A stretch of 64,000 bases of DNA from Diorhabda sublineata (taxonomy: Eukaryota; Arthropoda; Insecta; Coleoptera; Chrysomelidae). The stretch covers positions 4,919,209 to 4,983,208 of the forward strand of contig NC_079476.1 of assembly GCF_026230105.1 (NCBI RefSeq). Reading direction: 5' to 3'. The translations under genes were made by a program, and so were the position numbers. Position 1 is the stretch's first letter. The number at the start of each line of letters is the position of its first letter. Under the pieces are notes generated by a model, which saw only the letters and a list, made by a program, of their open reading frames with translations, did not search any database and was not told where the DNA came from. Positions 57,440 through 64,000 of this stretch are shown piece by piece.

Positions 57440-58315
57440 TTAGTAAAGGAAAGAGCGCTGCTGCAGCTCACAAAGAAATATGTGAAGTTTATGGTTCTTA
57501 AGAGAGCGCACTTGTCAGAATTGGTATAAAAAATTCCGTCATATAAACTGATCAAGAGGTTGCGAAGAGGCTACATACACAACAATTGAAAAACAGCCAA
57601 AATGTTTTGGGTACTTCACGAATTGAAAGTAATTAATTTAACACAAAGAATCATCATTTGCGATGATATGAAACGAAATGAAATCGACCCTTTTTTGAAA
57701 AGAATCATCACTGGTGATGAAAAATGGGTCCTGTACAGTAACATAGTTCGAAAACGATCATGAATCAAAACGACGAACCAGCACATACCACATCGAAAGC
57801 TGAAAATCAACAAAAAAAGGTCATGATATTACTTTGGTGGGATTACAAAGATGTTTTTGAGATGCGTCCAAGGAGCCAAACGATCAATTCTGATGTTTAC
57901 TGTCAACAATTAATGAAAATGGATGAAGTAATCAAAGAAAAATGGCCAGATATGTGAAATCGGGAAGATTGGGAATGTAAGGCCTCCCACATCTTTGGCA
58001 GCCCGTGGGAAACTATTGGAGCTTGGCTGGGAAATGATGCCACATCCCCCATACATTCCTGATCTAGCACCATTTATTCCAAAGTTTGCACTGAATGGTT
58101 AATTTTTCATAAATGACAATGGCACATGGTTCATTTTTTTTGCTAATAAAGAAAGTTTATGAGCACGAGATAATGAAGACGAAAGAAAGATTACGAAAGG
58201 TCATTGAGCAAATAGAAAAAATATTCTTTGTCAAAAAGAAAGTTTTTCATTTTATACTAGAAAATCGAAATTACTTTGTCGCCAACCGAATAATATAATA
58301 TTATATGGGGTTTTT
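57440..58315 (+). mobile_element. mariner transposase relic, nearly full length
   Basis: Plus strand, several frames. SAAAAHKEICEVYG near 57455 (HTH), RIITGDEKWVLYSNIVRKRS near 57700-57765 (first Asp), then AHTTSKAENQQKKVMILLWW with DYKDVFE and RPRSQTINSDVYCQQLMKMD (57780-57920). KASHIFGSPWETI lies near 57980 (second catalytic block degraded) and LELGWEMMPHPPYIPDLAPF near 58020-58075, where the third Asp block is destroyed. The C-terminus is frameshifted. Inactive. A distinct lineage from the QRRTVN-type copies. Confidence 0.88.
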
Positions 58316-58364
58316 CAACATATCCGATTTAGAAAAATCGTAGCAATTCATCTATAAATCAAAT

Positions 58365-59010
58365 ATGACCGAAAAATATAATGTTAGAAAGAGAAAGCTC
58401 TGGAGTTTTACGGGATTTCCGTTAGAAAGCAATGGCGCGCTTCTGTCAACGTCCAGCTCAGTAGTTGTCAAAAAAAATTTAGTGACTCCTGTAAAGGCAA
58501 ACCATCGGGTCATCACCGTGTATCCAATGAAGACAAGACGCGTCCATAGCATACAAAAATCCACTTCAGGTAGAGAGCGATTTGTAGATTGCATGCTTTG
58601 AGGAGCTATGGGAGGTGATTCCTGCATGATCTGAGGTGCAATTTCTATAGGAGTAAGAAATAACCATTCATAGGGGCGACCATGTTTACGGAAGAAGGTT
58701 TCCCGGCCGGTAGATATATCGAGGTAATATTGGAGACAAATTTACTTTTATGCATGACAAAGCAAGGCCGCACAACTACAGAATCGTGCAAGATTACATT
58801 GCAGAAGTTAGTTTTCGGGTTATGGAGTGGCCAGCATATAGTCCTGATCTAAATCCAATAGAACTTTAGTGGGATGAGAGAAAAATAAGAATTCGAACTG
58901 GGTTTCCTACCCCAAACTCGGCCCCAGAGCTTATTGTTGCACTAGAAGAAGAGTAGTTTAACATCCCTCAAGAAATAATAGCTCAGATCTATTAAGAAAT
59001 TAAGGGAAAG
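58365..59010 (+). mobile_element. Tc1-like transposase relic
   Basis: Plus strand. RRVHSIQKSTSGRERFVDCM with MGGDSCMI and GAISIGV (58540-58655) is the region around the first Asp and the G-G-G-S-V-M-V-W-G block. After frameshifts, FMHDKARPHNYRIVQDYIAE (second Asp kept) near 58750-58810 is followed by VSFRVMEWPAYSPDLNPIEL with the third residue Glu kept (58808-58866) and WDERKIRIRTGFP-like. The tail FNIPQEIIAQIY ends near 58990. DD34E spacing fits Tc1. Confidence 0.85.
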
Positions 59011-59014
59011 TTTT

Positions 59015-59515
59015 TCAAAAATTTTTCGCAATAAATACAGACTCACATAATTGTGAACTATAAAAATTAAATATATTTTCATATATATTTACTTCAATGA
59101 TGTTAGCAATACACCTCCACAAAAAACTATGACAATTTCTTTTTCGAACCATATTAAAATGGAAAAACGTTGCAGCATATACATATATGTACATGTCATG
59201 GTATTCGGGTACCCTCCATACTTGTATACCAGCAATAAAACTCAATATGCGAAGTCTTTTATAACTTATAAAAGTTACGATGCCGACACTTTTATAAAGT
59301 ATACCGCTGCCTTAAAATAATATTTTGAAAATATTCCACCTTTTCAACACAAAATATTTACCTTCCAAACAGAAAGCAATCGTAGGCCAGTTAATGAAGT
59401 CATTTTTTATTGGAAATAAATAATATCTGAATTTAAATTATAATAACGAACGTAGAAAGTTAAATAAAAAAAATGAATCACAACAATGATGGAAATTAAA
59501 TATTTTTTGATCACA
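59015..59515. other. No recognised gene
   Basis: A+T-rich with two overlapping antisense frames and no recognised family. Confidence 0.4.
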
Positions 59516-59519
59516 GGAC

Positions 59520-59965
59520 TATTCAGGAGGCCACTTTGATCAATATTCTATACAATTTAGTGTAATAACTAATAGGTTCTTGTCTAAAAACCGTTTTGTC
59601 AAAAAAGTTGTCATTGAAATAGCCATCAAGCCTATATGGACATATGGAATAGAGCTGTGGGGCTGTGCTTCCAAATTTAATACCAATATTATTCAGAGAT
59701 CCCAATCCAAAAAAACACTGTCAACTTGTAGATGATCCATGGTAAGTAACAAATCACACTATTCATTTGGACCTGGAAATGCCCAGTGTACAAGAAGTTA
59801 TCTAATAGAGGTTCATCAAATACCACCAAACTACAGAAACCCACCCAAATCCACTACTAGAAAAGTTGTTAACGCCACGAAACGAGAAAATACTGAAGAA
59901 AAGTTGCCTCACCAAGACATTGGTGTGGAATGTGAGGATGAATTCACGCGAATTGGAACCCCAGT
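59520..59965 (+). mobile_element. Jockey-like retrotransposon, RT C-terminal fragment
   Basis: Plus strand. IKPIWTYGIELWGCASKFNT and NIIQRSQSK (59620-59710) are the same block as LWGTASNSNIE at 2400. NKSHYSFGPGNAQCTRSYLI runs in another phase; the correct phase gives LDLEMPSVQEVI (59770-59805) and HHQIPPNYRNPPKSTT-like L..HPNPL. The frame at 59739-60050 is partly in the wrong phase. Truncated on both sides. Confidence 0.75.
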
Positions 59966-59969
59966 GCAT

Positions 59970-61335
59970 TACAAATTGATGTCAAATGAAGGGTTATTTT
60001 CAAGAACTAGCAAAGACATCCACCAAGAAATTGATAGAATTACTATGTAGGAGCTGAAAAGAGAGTTGGGAGAGCTAGTGCGGTAGACCAAATAACGGGA
60101 TACAAAGTAACATCTTATGCTTTCTACTATACAAGATTTATTCGACAGTGTAACTTTTAATCGATATGGAGATGATTTAGTGTTTGCTTTGCGCGAAGTT
60201 ACTACAAGATATTTGAACACAACAAAAATACTAACTATGAATTACCATAGCTACACTAATAGGAGTAAAAGCATCAATTCTAGCTGGAGAAGATGTAGAT
60301 AGAGAGGTCAGACCTTTGCGCAGTTCTATCCGCAAGGTTCATACAGATGCTGCTTAGTAGATTAAGGAGGAGCAGTGTAACAAGGCTGGATAGGTTAGAT
60401 TTAATTGAGGTGGATTTTCTTTCTCTTTTTTCTATCAAAGTAAACGACGTTTTGGAAAGGGAATATTTGGAGTATTTTATCCCAACCTCAATGTGCTCCT
60501 GCTCCTAGACAATCAACTCTAGATAAGAAGACTCAAAAGAACTAAGCCGTTTGTCTGCACAACTGGCTAATTATAAAATTATTTGATTTGATTATTTAAC
60601 TAAATGATTTATTAATATCTTAACTGATTATGATACCGCTAGTATAACTAATAGAAATTCAAAATTAAAACGGATCAAAGTATGTAACTATTTAACGTGT
60701 GAGCACAAAGTAGCTCAAAGTGTACAGAAAATATGAAAATTTGTGTCAAAGACTGGCTCATTTCTAACTTGCAAGAAATTCAAATGCAGTAGCTGTAGTG
60801 ATTTATAATATTAGCATAAAAGACATAAAATTATCTTAGATTAAAAGACTACATCCTAAAGATAATATAGAAAAATAAATATTGTAAATTAGTCGGGGAT
60901 TATAAAAAGAACTGAAATAAATTATATAGAGATAAAAAACTAGTAGCGGTTATCTAAGAAAATTTATTTATTTAAAAACAAGGCTAATATAAACTAGAAT
61001 TGCAGAACATTTGAAGGCATTCATTAACTCGTGTACCTTGAACTTATTTGGTCTACTTTACACTATTTTAGATATTTTTTATTTCTCAGTAATGCATAAA
61101 TATATTACAGCTTCCTATATATTTAATTAATTTTTTTATCGTGGCAGTTTCAACATTTTCAACAATAATTGTTAATCTTGTCTTGAAGAGACAAAAAGAA
61201 AATTTATGCGAATCAGATTTCCAACACCGCATAGAAATGATTTTAATGTTGTATACTATTTACATCCCTGTGGCGACCACGCCATGTGCCCCCGCATTTA
61301 AAAATAGAGAATTCAGATCAAATTAAGAAATGAAA
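59970..61335. other. No recognised gene
   Basis: Sequence after the Jockey fragment; short frames only. No family recognised. Confidence 0.4.
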
Positions 61336-61339
61336 AATA

Positions 61340-61475
61340 ATGTTTACTTCCCGTACAAAATTCGGTCATCTAACAAACCATCAGGCCACGTGGGCTCATC
61401 ATCTTCACTGTTTACCAATGAAAACATCGAATCGTAGACGTAAGTGCATTTCTATTGGCCGAAACTCTCGGAAGG
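61340..61475 (+). repeat. Direct repeat, copy 1 (about 135 bp)
   Basis: Matches 62440-62578 in order and orientation: aataatgtttacttcccgta, ctaacaaaccatcag, catcatcttcactgtttacc, aatgaaaacatcgaatcgta, and tgcatttctattggccgaaa. Substitutions and small gaps separate the copies. Non-coding. Confidence 0.75.
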
Positions 61476-61926
61476 CGTATGTACACAATTTCTTGTAGAT
61501 TACAAAACTACGTGCTGTGCTGCGTCAGCTCACACGTGCTGTACGTGTCTCAATTTTCGCCTTGCCTAACAATTTCCAAAGATTATTAAATTTTCGGTCC
61601 AGAAAATCCGAATCAATTCACTATCTTTGTTTACTTCGAAAAGTTACCTAATAAAATTATTTATTTTCAATCATCTGCTGGGTAGCTCACATGTCATAAC
61701 ATTTAACTAATCAACATCAGTTCATTTTTCTAAATAATTTATTGCTACTATTAATAATAATACATTATATATTTACATCAGAGATTCTCTGCAGTAATTA
61801 CATGACCTCATAATCTGCTGATAGTAAATGATTCAATATTTACGTGAAACATCATTCACATTGATAACTACAATTAGAATGCTAGTTGTTTTCAACAGTT
61901 TCTATTCTGGAACTGTTTTAAAAAAA

Positions 61927-61934
<8 letters not shown>

Positions 61935-61974
<40 letters not shown>
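61935..61974. repeat. (AT)n microsatellite
   Basis: About 20 AT dinucleotides without interruption. Confidence 0.95.
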
Positions 61975-61978
<4 letters not shown>

Positions 61979-62309
61979 AAAAACAAAACAGTACATAAAA
62001 ATTTTAAATTTTGTTTATTTTCAGTTTCCACTCATCCAATTAACTACCAATTTTTGCTGATAAATGTTCAAAATTTGGATTGTAAGTGCTGATCCCAATC
62101 ATGAATTTCATATTTGAAAGTTTTATGAGATACAGTTTTGGGTGAATCATAATGGGGCTTGTTGCTAACAAAAAAACGGCACTTATTGCAGAGTTCGAAT
62201 TATAATTTACATATGTTGGGAATAAATTAGGAACGAGGCTCCTATAAACTATTTGACGACGTAAGAACGCTTTGCTTCTTGATTTTCGAACGTACTTTAT
62301 ATCAAAAAT

Positions 62310-62372
62310 CCAGTCGAGAGCAGAAAATCAACTTAAGTCGCACACTCGCGATCAAAAGTCTGTATAGTTCTT
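62310..62372 (+). repeat. Dispersed repeat, copy 2 (gtcgcacactcgc type)
   Basis: Second copy of 50504-50563, same orientation; lies just upstream of the second direct-repeat copy. Confidence 0.6.
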
Positions 62373-62439
62373 CCGATATGAATTGCGCAAGACAGTTATG
62401 AGAGGATCAATCAATATATCATAAATACTCACGGCAAAA

Positions 62440-62578
62440 ATAATGTTTACTCCCCGTATAAAATTCGGTAAACATCTAACAAACCGTCAGTTCACGTGAA
62501 CTCATCATCTCCACTGTTTACCAATGAAAACATCGAATCGTATTCATAAATGCATTTCTATTGGCCGAAATATTCCTG
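62440..62578 (+). repeat. Direct repeat, copy 2 (about 139 bp)
   Basis: Second copy of 61340-61475. It is followed by an ATG at 62659 that opens a short frame (MAFFRPWANEDR) ending in a good splice-donor match (ag|gtatga), so this copy could be a promoter-proximal repeat; see findings. Confidence 0.7.
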
Positions 62579-62809
62579 CCAGAGACAGTCTGCGATAAGC
62601 AGTGGCTTCGTTTGGTGAGATTTATCTAATTTATAAATTTCTTTGAATAAATAGAAATATGGCGTTCTTTAGACCATGGGCGAATGAAGACAGGTATGAA
62701 TTTAATAATAAGATTTAGATATATACAAACACAGCAAGTTATTTTGAAAATTAAGGTTTAATGTATATTGTTGAAAGTATAGAAATGTTCAGAGTAACAT
62801 TAAGATTTT

Positions 62810-63825
62810 GCCATCCGTTTTTAACATGCGTTGGTTTTGATTTTGATGGATGTTCAACGATGTTAGGAAAAGACGGAGGGGTACAAGCAATCTTACGCAA
62901 AAAGTACACCAAAGCCCTCTAATTTCATTGCTGCTCTTCCCACAAACTGAATCTAGTTGTCAATGATCTAAATTCACTTCCTGAAATTAGAAATGTCATC
63001 GGAACCACCAAAGATACTATAAACTTTTTTCGAGAATCAGTTTTGAGGAGGAAGTTGATAACTAATATTTCCAGACTTCGCAAGATGGAGCGAGAAACAC
63101 AAAACCATAAGAGTATCTAAAGAAAATCTTCCAGTAATTTTGGAACTCCAGAATTTCTTTCATTCTCGGGATTATGTTGGTAGCCAAATATTCGGCTTTG
63201 ATGGAACACGTTGTCAACGTACTCCAATCTGCAGCTTTGGACAAGTGGTCAAAATCTCAGAACACGTTAAAAGGATTTTACTTTTAATTAAAAACTACCG
63301 TGAAAAGCCGGAAAAAGTAACAGACGAAATTATAAAGCAAGCTGCTGTTGTTGCAGAGGAGGACATTACATCTATGCCGCGGGAAACAACGTCGTAGAAG
63401 CAATCATCCAGCAAAAAGCCCTTCAGAATACTGGAAGAGGTCTTTAGTAATACCATACCATACCATGGATTTAATTATCAGTTCTCTTGAAGTACGTTTT
63501 GCTGAAGAAAACACGCCATCATTCGCATTATCTAGAAGTTACACCCGGCGCAGATCTATTGTCCAGTTTCATGATTTACCGAATATAAAGAATGGAATCG
63601 AACTTTGGCAGCAATTGTGGCAAATTTAACAGTTGTTGATGTCATAAAAGAAACAAATTCTTTCTTTCCCGAAACGGAAAAAGCATTAAAAATTTTGATC
63701 GCTTTACCATGCACAACCTGTACAGTAGAGGGATCCTTTAGCAGCCTCAGAAGACTAAAAACATGGCTAAGAACCACCATGGCAGAAGATGATGAGTGTA
63801 CACAGAGCTATAATAAATAAAAACC
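62810..63825 (+). mobile_element. hAT-superfamily transposase relic (C-terminal half)
   Basis: Plus strand, several frames. CVGFDFDGCSTMLGKDGGVQ (62830-62890; D-G-x-x-x-M lies in the RNase H-like core) is followed by FHCCSHKLNLVVNDLNSLPE (62923-62985), the C..H-x-L-N-L-V block. Next come IGTTKDTINFFRESVLRRKL, then after frameshifts ENLPVILELQNFFHSRDYVG. The C-terminal dimerisation region ALKILIALPCTTCTVEGSFS with SLRRLKTWLRTTM closes the gene at 63820. The N-terminal zinc finger and first catalytic Asp are not seen. It looks like the animal hAT group with Cys/His core insertions. Inactive by stops. Confidence 0.85.
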
Positions 63826-63829
63826 TAAA

Positions 63830-64000
63830 TAATTTTAATGATAAAGTGGTTGAAAGTTTTCCAAAAAATAATTATTATTACTGTGTTTAAAAATTTGATT
63901 TGGTTACTGTGTTGTCGAGGGCTTGTGAAGTTTCATACATTGATATTAGAACCGTTCTTATTACAATCATCATCGGAGCACGATGACACGAAGACTCTCG
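63830..64000. other. Window end, no recognised gene
   Basis: Probable 3' flank of the hAT relic; nothing recognisable. Confidence 0.4.

Noticed and set aside
61935..61974. (AT)n run as a possible origin or regulatory site
   Set aside because: An ordinary microsatellite explains it.
1..64000. CRISPR arrays, operons, riboswitches, ribosome-binding sites
   Set aside because: The window is eukaryotic; the only regular tandem repeats are the contiguous satellite units, which have no spacers.
1..64000. tRNA or rRNA genes
   Set aside because: I looked for B-box-like gttcgaatc words and clover-leaf arms and saw no convincing case by eye; a tRNA scan would be decisive.

Overview
This window reads as intergenic or intronic DNA from a large, transposon-rich insect genome. 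It is strongly A+T-rich. It has no bacterial-style gene packing, and I found no convincing intact single-copy host gene. Recognisable coding matter is almost entirely broken transposable elements: many distinct mariner lineages, Tc1/IS630-like and DD41D elements, piggyBac, hAT, tyrosine-recombinase (Crypton-like) elements and several non-LTR retrotransposon clades. A short run of CCTAA units (the insect TTAGG telomere motif) and the mariner mixture fit an arthropod, most likely a non-dipteran insect. The species cannot be named from the sequence.

Layout. 0.2-6.5 kb: mariner relics and two Jockey-like retrotransposon pieces. 7.8-11.6 kb: a DD41D-type relic, an IS630-like relic, a piggyBac relic ending at a TTAA, and a Tc1 piece. 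12.3-14.2 kb: a nest of repeats containing a 577-bp inverted-repeat element with a perfect 8-bp target duplication, and a deleted tyrosine-recombinase element. 14.7-18.0 kb: a solo-LTR-like repeat, two reverse-transcriptase pieces and a mariner deletion derivative. 18.0-19.0 kb: a second copy of the tyrosine-recombinase derivative, split by a 0.43-kb foldback element. 20.8-22.0 kb: a longer tyrosine-recombinase copy. 23.5-30.3 kb: mariners, retrotransposon ends, and an unrecognised coding-like insert inside a mariner. 33.49-34.81 kb: the youngest element, a complete 1,320-bp DD41D transposon with identical 29-bp terminal inverted repeats and one frameshift in a T run. 35.5-37.1 kb: a large imperfect inverted repeat. 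38.6-43.7 kb: IS630, Jockey, Tc1 and RTE-like relics plus a degenerate copy of a large repeat-encoded protein family. 46.8-48.8 kb: six tandem copies of a satellite of about 338 bp. 50.7-59.9 kb: Tc1, mariner, R1-like and Jockey relics and a second LTR-like repeat. 61.3-64.0 kb: a direct repeat pair, an (AT)n microsatellite and a degenerate hAT transposase.

The genes do not form a pathway. The window records successive insertion and decay, with nesting that gives relative ages. The elements of most interest are the near-intact DD41D transposon, the tyrosine-recombinase family with a shared core-deleted derivative and a possible hairpin end, the satellite array, the foldback elements, and the unidentified insert at 25.37-25.87 kb. 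Family assignments come from recognising motifs by eye; no database search was run.
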